Shown piece by piece: positions 48,316-59,235 of a stretch of 64,000 nucleotides of DNA. Source of the stretch: Collybiopsis luxurians FD-317 M1 (lineage: Eukaryota; Basidiomycota; Agaricomycetes; Agaricales; Omphalotaceae). Within the stretch, counting starts at the first letter, position 1; the number at the start of each line of letters is the position of its first letter. Both the position numbers and the translations under genes were made by a program. The notes under the pieces are model-generated. The model was not told the origin of the DNA, searched no databases, and was given only the letters and a program-made list of their open reading frames with translations. The stretch covers positions 77,974-141,973 of the forward strand of contig KN834770.1 in NCBI GenBank assembly GCA_000827265.1, given 5' to 3'.

Positions 48316-49481
48316 ATGTCTATTCCAACGAAATGGGATGCCAGGTTAGTCCAGCGTTGTAAATTTTTTTTTCTTCAGTTTTACTCAAACAAAAATTTCA
48401 AGGTATCTTGGACCTGTGCCTCATGATACCTCTTACTACTCCAAGTGTATGCTCGGAGGTATCCTTGCCTGTGGTATCACCCATGCAGGCATTACTCCCC
48501 TTGACGTTGCCAAATGTAACATGCAGGTACGTGTATTCCTCGTTTTCTACTTGCACAAAGTCTCTCATACTCTCTACTTATTGTAGGTCAACCCTCAAAA
48601 GTACAAGGGTCTCGGTCCCAGTCTTAGTCTTATCGTGAAAGAAGAAGGTGGCAAAGGTATCTGGAAAGGTTTCGGACCCACCTTTGTCGGCTATTCTCTC
48701 CAAGGAATGTTCAAGTACGGTCTTTACGAGATCTTCAAAGACATGTACATGAACGCCGCTGGTGAAGAAGCTACAGAAAAGTACAAGGGAGCAATCTGGC
48801 TTGCCGGTTCTGCTTCCGCCGAATTTGTCGCCGACATTGCTCTCTGCCCTCTTGAAATGACCAAGGTTAAAATCCAGACCAGTCCCGCCGGTACTTTCCC
48901 GGTCGCTTTTGGCGCTGCCTTGTCCGAGATGAGCAAGCTCAAGGCTGAGACTCGTTACCCCTTCGGTTCTTTGGTTCCCCTCTGGTCGCGTCAGGTACGT
49001 CAACAGCAAACCTAGGAAAACAGTTAAACGTGACTGACGTGCATGTCATAGATCCCTTACACCATGGCCAAATTCTTCTTCTTTGAAAAGATTGTTCAGC
49101 TTTTCTACACCCACGTTTTCACCAACCCTAAGGAATCTTACTCTAAATCTACCCAACTCGGTGTTACCTTTGCGTCCGGTTATCTCGCTGGTGTTGTCTG
49201 CGCCATCGTTTCGCATCCTGCTGATTCCATGGTCTCGCTTCTCGGAAAGGTTGAAAACAAGGGCAAGTCCGTCGGTCAGATCACCAGCGAAGTTGGTTTC
49301 GCATCTCTGGCTACCAAGGGTCTTAGCACCAGGGTCTTGATGATCGGTGAGTCAAAACGTGATACCGGGATGTGGAGAATACCTAAACTTTTTTTCTTCA
49401 GGTACTCTCACTGGCTTCCAGTGGTGGATCTACGACACTTTCAAGGCTTCTCTAGGGATGGGCACGACTGGAGGAAAATAA
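48316..49481 (+). CDS. MIR1: Mitochondrial phosphate carrier
   Basis: This carrier imports phosphate with protons into the matrix for ATP synthesis. The ATG at 48316 starts MSIPTKWDA, then after a short intron RYLGPVPHDTSYYSKCMLGG. Three carrier repeats are visible with the signatures ITPLDVAKCNMQ, LCPLEMTKVKIQ and SHPADSMVSLLGK, each starting an odd-numbered helix. Substrate-family hallmarks are FGPTFVGYSLQGMFKYGLYE and PLWSRQIPYTMAKF. The chain ends FQWWIYDTFKASLGM then TTGGK before the TAA at 49479-49481. The length of roughly 320 aa fits the family. No N-terminal presequence is evident, as in many fungal carriers. Confidence 0.95.
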
Positions 49482-50172
49482 TTTCAAGGAAAAATGCGCC
49501 AATAGTACGTCCCAGAATCGTTCTTTTACTGTTTTTAACCAATTTTCGTCGATTTAGGATTGCTACCCTACATTATGTCTCATATCTTCACCAAAACGTG
49601 TTTCTTCTATTGCTATTTCTACGTAGATCTGGAAGATAGTTAATTTTCAAGCAATAGAACGATCCATTGGACTTCCTACTATGATTTGTGGTTGATTTTT
49701 TCAAGAAGAGGGGATCGAGGAAGGAGCAGGCAGCGTGAGAAAAAATAGCTTGCTCAATGCCGAGTTCAGTTCCTCAGCTCTCTACGAGCTTTTGTTCTAG
49801 AGATATTGTGGCTACCGGTCAGAGGTGTGGTTTCATTGAGGGATGTAATGTTAAGGATGGAACCGGCGTGGAGACTCCCTGGTGCCTTCCTCACTCAAAA
49901 TGGGAGGACCTGCTTATTTTCTCTCATTCAAGGCTACTAGACCGCACGTCAACTTAGTAATCTTTAACGAGTACCAACGCTTCTACGCATTAATCTTTTG
50001 CCCTTTGTATGTGGGTTTTCGGCCAAATGTGACTGCTACTAGGGACACGCAGGTGCCTGGATATATTGTAGCAGAACGAGCCTCCACATTGGTCAAGGAA
50101 AAATAGGGGGATATATGAGATTGAAAGGAGGTACGGTACAAGAAAGTTACAGTAATTGTCAACTCGTCAAAC
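49482..50172. other. Intergenic between convergent genes
   Basis: 691 bp between the MIR1 and EAF3 stop codons. No supported gene; short open frames lack recognisable content. Confidence 0.5.
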
Positions 50173-51657
50173 TCAAGATCGCACAGTATTACCGTAGCTC
50201 TCCGATGGGGTATCATACTCTCGCTGGAATATACGGTCCTTGTTAATCTCGAGGAATCTACACGGAAAAGAATGTCAGCGACAATCGCAGGATCACTTGG
50301 CGTACACACTTTAGGAGCTCGTTTACATACTCCTTCACCAGCGAAATTGATTCTGCATCCATTTGTGAATTGGCGACCATTTGGGGTAGCGATACTACAC
50401 AATCCAAGAACGTTAGTTCAGAAGTCGCACGCAACGCCCACGAGTGATACAGACCTAGCATTCGTAAAAGATGCTCGCCACCATAGATTGAGGACATTTC
50501 GATATCAGATGATTCTTCTATCTTGACCTGGAAATGAAGACCTTCAGCGCTCATCTAACGAAATGTTGCTGTTCATAAATATACCTGTGGCCCCGTAATA
50601 TATTTTTTTCTGACTTCCGCATACTGAGCTCTCTCGAAGCGATACAGCAATGACACTCCACACGATCTATCAAAATATATTTGTAGCCCGGAGCAGATCG
50701 TGTGTGTGAGAAGCGCAGGAGTGGGGAGGCTACAGGTGAACATAATTTGAGTATTCATAGCACAAGTTCAGGTCGCAAAGAAACACACCTTGTCGTAGTC
50801 GTCTTGACATGTTCCTCGAATTGCTTGAGAATTTCATGTACGGTCGGGGAGCGGGGAAGGGTTACGAGTTGGTGGTTCTTCGTCACAGCTTCCCAGTCGT
50901 CGACCAAGAGCACTTTGAGCACTTCGGGAACAGTGAGTTTCATCTCCGAGCGACGAGCATTGTGGCCGTCATCATCCTCTCTAGCTCTCTTCGTCCCCCT
51001 AGCGCCTTCTTTTCTGACTCCAGACCTGGTGCTGCCACCCGCAGAAGCCAAGGTGGTCGTAGCGGCGTTGGAGCCTTGCAGCAGCATTTCAGAATACAGA
51101 GTATCAGGATGGAAAGGAGACGAAGATACCTTTACCACTCGTGTCTTTGCCCTTTCCTACCACAGCACTGGCACCAGCAGACTGAGCCGCCAAAGCCGAT
51201 TGTGACAAGGCCTTTTGCTTTGCGATTCCAGCTTCATCGAGCTTAAGGATCCGTGACTCTGTTACCCATTCGTCCCATCTGTAGCTGGTATTGAAGAGGA
51301 AGCCAAGGGTAGAAGTAAAAAGGTACTTGCGTCTGCTTCCAGCCCTTGTAATGAACCAAAAAGTTTGGACCCACTTCACCGTTCTCGGTATCTTCAGGTG
51401 TAAACACGCGTATTTTGAGAATCTTTGCTGCAACAAGTGATTAAAGTTGCGAAATGTTGACGATGAAGCTCGCAAAAACCTTCATAAATAAGTGGCCCAT
51501 GATAGCACAGACATTTTTCGTTAACTTTCCATTGGAGGCTAGTTGTGGGTGAAATAAAATTGGAAAGTGTGCCTTTGGAGGTGGATTTCGAAGTACTGGA
51601 TCTACTGGTGCTAGCGACGGGGGGCTCAGACGTAGAAGCTACTGGGTCGGCGGACAT
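50173..51657 (-). CDS. EAF3: Chromodomain MRG protein Eaf3/MRG15
   Basis: Eaf3 reads H3K36 methylation in the NuA4 acetyltransferase and Rpd3S deacetylase complexes. Eight exons (51480-51657, 51331-51427, 51136-51278, 50789-51074, 50585-50729, 50455-50527, 50310-50394, 50173-50257) sum to 1092 nt, 363 aa. The N-terminal chromo-barrel reads KCLCYHGPLIYEAKIL, FLVHYKGWKQTWDEWV and includes the aromatic cage residues. A basic linker follows, then the MRG domain (LTVPEVLKVLLVDDWEAVTK, GLQIYFDRSCGVSLLYRFER, AQYAEVRKKY, IYGGEHLLRMLVSLPQM, VKEYVNELLKFLE). The second intron uses a GC donor (AC|GCAAGT). The start codon lies 66 bp after the SHR3 stop, in tandem. Confidence 0.95.
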
Positions 51658-51723
51658 GATGAGAGAAAAGAGAGTGTGTACGGGGGTGTGACTTTTTATT
51701 ACAACACTGTATACGGTACTTTA

Positions 51724-52465
51724 CTACTGGTCCTTTTTACCGGACGCTTTAATTTCAGCTTCAGCTTTTGCTCGTTCACGATCATCCACTCGTTTAGCGT
51801 AGACCTGGCCGGCCTAGAGAGGGAAAAGGGTCAGTGCACGTAAAAGTATCGAAGCAAAAAACTAACCTGCAGGGCAAGAATTAATCCCAAGCAAATTGTA
51901 ACAATAACGTTGGCAGCTGAGAGGACTCGGACAGCTTCTATTCTGTCCGCAAGGGTCTCGTCTGCCAAAGGGTCAACCACCGTTTTAAGAGTTGGCACGA
52001 TGACCGCCACGTAAACCGCAATCGCAAAGATATACACGCCTTGGAAAGGTTCATTTGAGAATGTTTCAATCACTGAAGGTACCAAAACCTACCCAAACTA
52101 GATCCATCGAAAAATAATGCACTGTCGTCCCATTGGTTCAGTTTGGCAGCTAGTCCCAGGACACCGACGCCAATCATTCCATGTAAAAGAGCCTAGACAC
52201 GCGTTCTCGTTGGCGTGTCGAATGAGTATAAATCGGACAAACCTTGATAGCAGGCGGGGAATTGAAAAATGTGGTATAGAAGCTGAAGCCATCCGCAATT
52301 ACAGCGTCAGTGAGGTCGCCCCAGAGAAGTTTGTGGTCAACGTTAAAACATATGAACATTATTCCTATCCGACAAAGTCCATTGAGTGCGACAGCTTTAC
52401 GGAGCTGTAATCTCACCAAGAAAGAATGAAACTGGGGCAAGGACAGCAGCTTGTTTGAAGGTCAT
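51724..52465 (-). CDS. SHR3: ER membrane chaperone Shr3 (amino-acid permease packaging)
   Basis: Shr3 helps amino-acid permeases fold and leave the ER. Joined exons give 177 aa: MTFKQAAVLAPVSFFLG (membrane segment 1), a lumenal loop with FYTTFFNSPPAIK, ALLHGMIGVGVLGLAAKL (segment 2), GVYIFAIAVYVAVIVPTLK (segment 3), LSAANVIVTICLGLILALQ (segment 4) and a charged cytosolic tail. Four membrane spans plus a charged tail match the family. The last four residues, KKDQ, form a KKXX dilysine ER-retrieval motif, consistent with ER residence. It is flanked on the same strand by SGF73 (57 bp upstream) and EAF3 (66 bp downstream), leaving almost no room for separate promoters and terminators. Confidence 0.9.
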
Positions 52466-52522
52466 GATGGTTGAAAGCAAGTTTGACACTGCCAGCGACT
52501 AAATACATTTTCATCTACAGGT

Positions 52523-53599
52523 CTACGCATACGCTCGTCTCGTCATCTTATTCGGATTCAGGGCAGCACCAATGAGATGATGAGTACACCTTAATCGTTC
52601 CCTCCTTTCCACAAACCAGCTCGAGACGTCCGAAGGAATAGCGAGTGGCTGGGCAATTATTCCGCCGGTCCGTGCAGTACGTACCGCACTAACCAATTCT
52701 TCCACTTCCGCTTCAGAGTCTAGATCATCATAGTTCTCATTGTCAGCGTCGTCGAGAGTGTTGGCAGAGGATGCAGCTGCCGCCACCTGAGAACGTTTCG
52801 ATGTAGTATGTTTGGAGGTGGTGATGGTATGCCCTGTCGCCGCTGCGCCTGCCTTCCTTCCCTCTTTACTACTGGGATCCAGTCCCAATCTAACCGCAGC
52901 TTCTTCGATCGCCTTCTTCCGTTCGGCCTTCTCCCTTTCCTTCTTTTCCTTCTTCTCCTTCTTAGTCTCTCGCTTAACCGGCTCCACGAAATTCGGGTTG
53001 TGTTCCCTCTGCCAATCGAGTAACAATTCGTCGTAGGGACGACTACGGCCTTGAACGGCACGTTTCGCTCCCATAGAGTGGGATTTACATGTGAGCGAAC
53101 GTGAACAAGGCAGACCCTTGTCGTTGATTACGCCGCATTGCTTATCATAGTCGACGGGTCCTTTGGCACGGCCTTTGGTGATCTTCGGCAATGCCTGTTT
53201 CTTTGTCTTTTTCGACGCAGGTTCTCCGGGGAGAGAAACAGATGGAGAGGCTTTGCGTTTCTTGCTAAGAGCGATATTGCGGACTTGAGTGCAGTTGGCT
53301 TAAGGGTTCGGTTAATATACATGCGTGTGTAGAAAGTAAAGTAACACACTGGCATGCTCTACAGCAGCACTCCTTAGTAAGGGTCTATCACAATCTTTGC
53401 ATCGAACTAGGCCAATGTCACTGGTCGAGGAGAGGGGTCGTGCGCCAAACATCTTCATGTCTCGGGCTTGCAGCCACACTGTTGTTGGATTGGGATCCTG
53501 AGATGGAGGGGGCGATGGAGAAGGGAGAGTATCCCAAGAAAAGGGGGCTGTGGTGGTCGATGAGGACGACGACGACGCGCCTTTCAACTTCAAGGTCAT
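52523..53599 (-). CDS. SGF73: SAGA deubiquitinase-module subunit Sgf73/Ataxin-7 homolog
   Basis: Sgf73 anchors the H2B deubiquitinase module in SAGA. Two exons (53350-53599, 52523-53298) sum to 1026 nt, 341 aa. The N-terminal zinc finger that contacts the module is CKDC...HATNC (Cys-x2-Cys, His-x3-Cys). The central SCA7 domain is plain: [50 protein letters not shown] long Lys/Glu-rich helix follows ([18 protein letters not shown]), then an acidic stretch. I start at 53599; an in-frame ATG at 53666-53668 would add 23 residues and run into the neighbouring phosphatase coding region. That neighbour starts only 36 bp away on the other strand. Confidence 0.93.
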
Positions 53600-53635
53600 G
53601 ATATTAATGAGAGCGGGGATTGAATCACGTGAGCA

Positions 53636-54732
53636 ATGGCACCCTTTACACCGGACAAATGGCTGCAACAGCTAAAGCAATGCCAACACTTGCCTGAAGA
53701 TTCAATGAAAGCTCTGTGCGATACAGTTCGCGCTCTGCTCATTGAAGAATCCACTATCAGACCCGTATCCAGCCCAGTCACAATATGCGGCGATATCCAT
53801 GGTCAATTCTGGGATCTACTTCAGCTTCTCAGAAAAGGAGGCGATGTTCCAGATACAAGTTATATTTTCATGGCAAGTAGGTTGTCTACTTTTAGTCTTT
53901 GAATGACAAGGCTTACAACTTCCTCAGGGTGATTTTGTCGACAGAGGTCATTATTCCCTCGAAACCGTCTCAATGCTTCTCGTTCTCAAAGCTACTTGGC
54001 CGCACAAGGTCACTCTTCTCAGAGGAAACCACGAGTCTCGCCAAATCACTCAAGTTTATGGTTTCTATGACGAATGTCAGCAAAAATATGGCTCCGCAAC
54101 TGTTTGGAAAGCATGTTGTAGCGTCTTTGACTATCTCAATCTTGCAGCCATTATCGATGGGACGACCCTCTGTGTTCATGGAGGTCTCAGTCCTGACATT
54201 AGAACACTAGATCAGATTAGAGTGCTCAGTCGAGCACAAGAGATTCCTCACGAAGGACCGTTTTGTGACTTGATGTGGAGCGATCCCGAAGAGCTCATGG
54301 ACAATTGGGCGGTCAGTCCTAGAGGAGCTGGATGGTTGTTTGGTGGTGGTGTTACGAGGGAGGTGAGTTTTCTTTGGTGTCATCCTTCCCACTGCCCCAG
54401 TTTAATATCTCAAAAGTTCAACCACGTCAATGGTCTGTCCCTCATTGCCCGAGCACACCAACTCGTACAGGAAGGTTACAAATACATGTTTGACGAGCAG
54501 CTCGTCACTGTATGGAGTGCACCAAATTACTGCTATCGGTGTGGAAATATGGCATCCATCCTGACTGTACATGAAAATGGTGAGAGAACGTTCGAGGTAT
54601 ATGGGCCTGCGGAAGAGAATGAGAGAGACAAGGGAATGCAGACAAGAAAAATGGTGAGTCTTTGAGCTGTTTCGATGAGTACCGACGCTGATTATTATGT
54701 TCTGCGCGTAGAATATGCCGTACTTTGTATGA
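53636..54732 (+). CDS. SIT4: PP2A-like Ser/Thr phosphatase catalytic subunit, Sit4/PP6 type
   Basis: Four exons (53636-53872, 53928-54362, 54417-54653, 54712-54732) sum to 930 nt, 309 aa. Metal and catalytic motifs are complete: [20 protein letters not shown], the HGGLSP loop and the [11 protein letters not shown] inhibitor-sensitive loop. Sequence around [21 protein letters not shown] and [14 protein letters not shown] fits Sit4/Ppe1/PP6 rather than PP2A or PP4. The C-terminus is YFV instead of the usual YFL that is carboxymethylated, as also varies in this branch. Sit4 controls G1/S, TOR signalling and ER-Golgi traffic. The first intron begins with GC (ATG|GCAAGT). Divergent from SGF73. Confidence 0.92.
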
Positions 54733-54976
54733 GAAAGGACATTATGAGCTATTTTATAATACACTAGAGTTTGTTGTTAATGACAAGTAATGACTGTACT
54801 CGAACCAGCATCAAGACTAGCACGGCGAAGCGAAAGCCGGAGAAATCTCCTGCCAAAGTCTTAAAGGTGTTGCAGGTGAGTCCAACGATCTCCGGACTGC
54901 GATTTGATCAGATCTTGAAGCAGGACCAATGCTGCGTAGAACGAAATTCATTTATACGCGGCGAAACATATGTAAA

Positions 54977-56716
54977 CTACCCAAACACCCTGAATCCTTC
55001 TAGCGCACCACTCGGTAACCGTTCCAGATCGTCAGTGTGTGTCCCAGGAAGGATATCATCCACCTGAGTATCTATCGCATTTTCAAATCCTCTACCGAGC
55101 AGAGATGAAAATAGTTCGTCGATCTGTTCCTCGTGCCATGTTCCCTTGACATGTATAGGCGCCATGAAATTCTGAAGCTTTTCGTGAATATCGAAGCTGC
55201 AAAAGTTCCGAGTAAACAACATGTAGAAGAGAAGTGTTTCTTGAATACGGACCGAAGTTTTCTTCCTTTGCTAGCTTTCGTATCGACCTTCTTTTTTGCC
55301 TTCTTTTGCTTTTGAATAGCCATCCAATCATTTGCTCCCGACGCATCTCGAGCATCTATAACGTCTCGTAAAAGCTGCTGATAAAAGTCGGTGTCGTCGA
55401 AAATTTCAGTGTCTATATTTTGCTCATCGTCTCTATCACCAGGCTCGACTCCGAGTCGTTGACCCTTGCCCCTCCATTGCTGTGTCCGACTGAGGAGTTT
55501 GTCATGGGATGAAAGATTCTCATCGACCAGCTGAACGGCTGTTTTGAGGTGTTGCCGATCTTTGGAAAAGGCATTACGGTTTGCAGGGAGAAGTACGGAA
55601 GGAGCGACGGCTTGGATCTTGGAAGACCATTTTGAGAGTGTTTGGACAAGATGTGGGTGATACCTTTTTTTTTGGATTAAGGAAAATAGAAGTGCGAATG
55701 TTTGTAAGGGCTTACGCATGCTCTAGGTGTGAAGCATCCTCGGAGGCTGCATCTAGATATTCTGTAAGGTCTGAGTGGGAGGCGGATTCTGGGGTTTCAA
55801 TTTTTCTGCGTTTGCGAGCGGGATGTGTAATAGAATCGTTGACCTCAAGAAGTGACTAACAGGCGGGATGAGAAAACCATCGGATGTTATTTTTGGAGGG
55901 TGACTTACCTCTTGCAAACCAAACAATTGTTCCGAAAGCAGTACCGCTTCACTGAGCATCTTAGTCAGGGATTCTTGGAATTGAGGGTCGTCTCGGGGCA
56001 ATTCGGAGCTCTGGAAGTAGTTAGTCGCGTCGACATGAGAACCAGAAAGAAACGTTTTACCAGAGGTAGAGTGTTTGAGGCAGTTGCAGATTTTTGCAGG
56101 CGGATTCGGGCGTCTAATAGTGAGTCCCAGATTCCCTGATAGAGTTTCAGAAATAGAATAGTATGAGGGATATGGCGACATACTATCTGTCGGGATACAG
56201 CTAGACCTTTTTTTCTGTCAGCGTCCTGAGTTTGACGCAAAGACGTTGTGATATCGGCGGTTTCTGCATCTGCTCCATTCGGTGGAGGCAGTTCTTGCAC
56301 TTGTTCATTTTGATCGTCTTCACCTAGATCATCGCTGGATTCCGGACCATCGTCAGCTTCCGGTTCACTTTCTTCGGGCGATTCAGATGATCCATCGCTC
56401 TGTTCTAAAATTTGCTTCCGGGAGATTTTTACACCGTTGTACTTTGGATCAGAAATACTGTCGTGAAGTTTGCGGAGGGTGCTCCTTCTGTAGAGGTATT
56501 AGTGGATGAATTGAAGAAGAGGTCTAGGCCTTACCCGACGTCGATGTAGTGGGCTTTGGAAATGTCAGGTGAGATGGATTGAAGGTCGGTGAAAATTGCC
56601 TCGGGGTCAAGGTCTATGGAAGTTTAGTCATTGATCAGGTGGAAGGATCTGTGAGGAGACATACCAACTGGAGCGGGAGCATCCAAGCCAGCTATCTGCT
56701 GAGCGAGTGAAGGCAT
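54977..56716 (-). CDS. BFR2: Ribosome biogenesis factor Bfr2/AATF
   Basis: Bfr2 belongs to early small-subunit processome assembly in the nucleolus. The start (MPSLAQQIAGLDAPAPVDLD) is at 56716. A very acidic region follows (SDGSSESPEESEPEADDGPE). The AATF domain includes the segment ADRKKGLAVSRQI, DARIRLQKSATASN and SEAVLLSEQLFGLQE. The conserved C-terminal Traub part reads ALRDVIDARD-like, KASKGRKLRFDIHEKLQNF (joined across an intron), APIHVKGTWHEEQIDELFSS. It ends in RVFG before the stop at 54977-54979. Exon borders in 55700-56300 are approximate. Convergent with SIT4 (244 bp between stops) and divergent from AGX1. Confidence 0.9.
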
Positions 56717-57156
56717 AAGGAAAAAGAATGAAATAGGCGCCGAGTGAATTGGGCGCTTGAACGGGTACCAGTCATCACGTGACGCATGGAAACCAATGAT
56801 CCTTGAAAGCTTCTCAATGAGATTCTGAAAAATCAAAAGAGTCAGTTCCGTAGTCTTCCTTGAGAAAACTGTTCCGCAGAGTTCCTCCGAAGTGAATTGC
56901 CCCATATGAGTTTTTTCCTTGACATTTTTTCGAAAAGTCACATGACGCGGGTCAAGTCGAGTCTGGATTCTGCAGTTGGTGCAGCTTGGAATTTACTGCA
57001 ATTGACGCGTGATCCGTGTTTGACGCGTCTACTGACCTGAGCGGGAAGAGAGTAGACAGTTTGATTGAGTAGCTGACTGTTTCCAGTCGTGACCGCGGTA
57101 GCGGTAAACGGATTTCCGTTCCGCTTCCTCATCGTACATTCGCACGTGTACTACTT
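56717..57156. other. Divergent promoter region between BFR2 and AGX1
   Basis: 440 bp between start codons, with several small open frames but no supported gene. A CACGTG-like sequence (CGCACGTGTA near 57140) lies just before the upstream AGX1 ATG. Confidence 0.55.
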
Positions 57157-59235
57157 ATGAGTATCTCGCCTTTTCTCTCAAAACTACTACGTGGCCCTTC
57201 AACTTCTTCATTGCGATCTTCAAATTCTCTTTTTGCTAGGAAAATGTCCTCCGCTCAAGGTTTCAAACAGGTTCGTTCTCAGTTTCCTCTTCTCAAAGTC
57301 TCATCTCAACCCTTTCACTATTAGGCTCCTCACAAGTATGTATTCTCATCCTCTTCAATCATTCACTAACCAATCGATATTAGGCTTTTAGTGTAAGATA
57401 TTCATCTCCAACCCCATCCTTTTCACTCTTATATCCCCCAGTATACCTGGTCCAATCGAAGTATCCGATGAGGTGCGATCCATCCTCTTCTCTTTCAATA
57501 TCCTTCCTCAATCATCCCCCTCCAGGTCCTCTATGCCAACGCCCATCCATCCATGTCTCACGTTTCTCCCGATTTCATTCCCGTCTTTGGTGACTGTATC
57601 CGTATGATGCGGTCAGTAAACTTTACACCGGTCACCCATTCCATCCTAAATCTCCGACAGTACCGTCGTGGATACCGCTCAAGGCCAGCCTTTCCTCATC
57701 GCAGGTAGTGGTACTCTGGGTTGGGATCAGGTATGCCGTCCCAAAATCTCACCCAATTTCACTCATTCTCCCCTCTAGGTCGCAGCCAACCTCATCGAGC
57801 CCGGAGAGAATGCCCTCGTTCTCCATTCCGGATACTTCGGAGACAGTTTTGCGGACTGGTATGATCGTCTCACTTGTATCCAGTTCCGTATTCTCATGAT
57901 CCCCAAGTTTAGAAACCTATGGAGCAAATGTGGACCAACTTAAAGCAGAAATCGGTGCCGCAGTTAGCCAGGAAGCTATAGAATCCGCTCTAAAGGCGAA
58001 AAAGTACAAACTTTTGACGTTTACACACGTCGACACCTCGACTGGTACCATCCCATTCCTGCCTGTACTCTCTTATTCGTGCCAACCCGTCTTTAGCTGT
58101 TCTTTCCAACGCGAAAGCGATCGCCGAGACGGTCCGCCGAGTATCTCCGGATACTCTGGTAGGCATTTCTAAAATTGCGACTCTGATCGTTTCTGATTCT
58201 TGCCCAAGGTTGCCTTGGACGGGGTCTGCTCTGTCGCTAGCGAAGAAATCCATATGGATGCCTGGGACATCGATATCATCCTCACTGCTAGTCAGAAAGG
58301 TCTAGGTGTTCCCCCGGGTCTCAGTATTCTTGTTGCTAGCAATCGAGCTATGCAGGTACGCATTCTTGTCTCTTCAATTCGTGCGACAGGACATGACACG
58401 TACTGCAAAGGTATTCAATTCCAGAAAAACTCGCGTCACCTCGTACTATGGCAGTTGGAAGAAGTACGTCCACGTGAAGCGCGCCGTACCAAATTACTCA
58501 ACAGTCTCCCTGCAGGTGGCTTCCCATTATGAAGGCGTATGAAAGCGGAAATCCCGCCTACTTTGCTACGCCTCCTGTGAATCTCATCTACGCGTTCCAC
58601 ACGTCTCTATCCAAGATCACTCAATCTACTCCTTCCCTCGCCGACCGTTACAAACTTCATAGAGAAGCTAGTCAACGTGTCAAAGCGGCTGCAACAGAAC
58701 TTGGGCTGAAACAACTTCCTATAGAGTCTGATTTCGCTGCCAATGGAATGACCGCAGTACGTCGTCTATTTTTTTTTTTTGCATGCGTCTGAAACTAATG
58801 CGAACACTTCAAGCTCTACTATCCAGAAGGTCTCGGAGCCGCTGACATTCTTCCGCGATTGGTGAAAAAGGGTATCGTCGTTGCCGGCGGCTTACACACC
58901 GCGATCAAAGGTTGGTGGAGACTTTCCTATTCGGCTATCTTATCAACTCGCTGATTTTCTGTTTTCAGACAAGTACTTCCGTATAGGGCACATGGGAATC
59001 ACTGCCGTCGAGGAATCGCGGGGTGACGTTGAAACTGTCATTAAAGCTTTGAAAGAAGCACTGGCGGAGGCTCGAACGTAAGCGATGAAATGCTCTCGGT
59101 GGATTTTTTAGTACAATTCCACGTTAGCTTAGACAAACTGAATGAACTTGAGAACTCAACTGCATTTTCTTTTTTTACAGTCAGAAACAGAAACAAATTG
59201 CGGAGATAACAGTGCCGTTGATAGCGAGACTGTGA
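57157..59235 (+). CDS. AGX1: Alanine/serine:glyoxylate aminotransferase, with dual-targeting architecture
   Basis: This PLP enzyme makes glycine from glyoxylate. From ATG 57157, 15 exons sum to 1323 nt, 440 aa; from ATG 57244 the product is 411 aa. The core shows LLVIPGPIEVSDEVLYANAH, the glycine-rich IAGSGTLGWDQ, VALDGVCSVASEE with the cofactor Asp, and the PLP lysine in TASQKGLG. Two very short exons (57325-57335, 11 nt; 57384-57392, 9 nt) encode part of HKLLVIPGP. The first 29 residues from 57157 are Ser/Leu/Arg-rich without acids, like a mitochondrial presequence. The last intron (59078-59180) has a strong GTAAGC donor and a pyrimidine-rich acceptor; splicing it gives a tail ending Ala-Arg-Leu, a PTS1 signal. 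Retention ends the protein at 59081 without it. Confidence 0.9.

Noticed and set aside
53312..53668. SGF73 start at the upstream ATG 53668
   Set aside because: Would overlap the coding sequence of the phosphatase on the other strand; the ATG at 53599 directly precedes the conserved part. Kept as an alternative only.
59181..59235. Initial thought that AGX1 ends at the TAA at 59079-59081
   Set aside because: The stop overlaps a strong splice donor, and splicing to 59181 keeps the frame and gives a PTS1, so the longer form is preferred and the short one is kept as an isoform.
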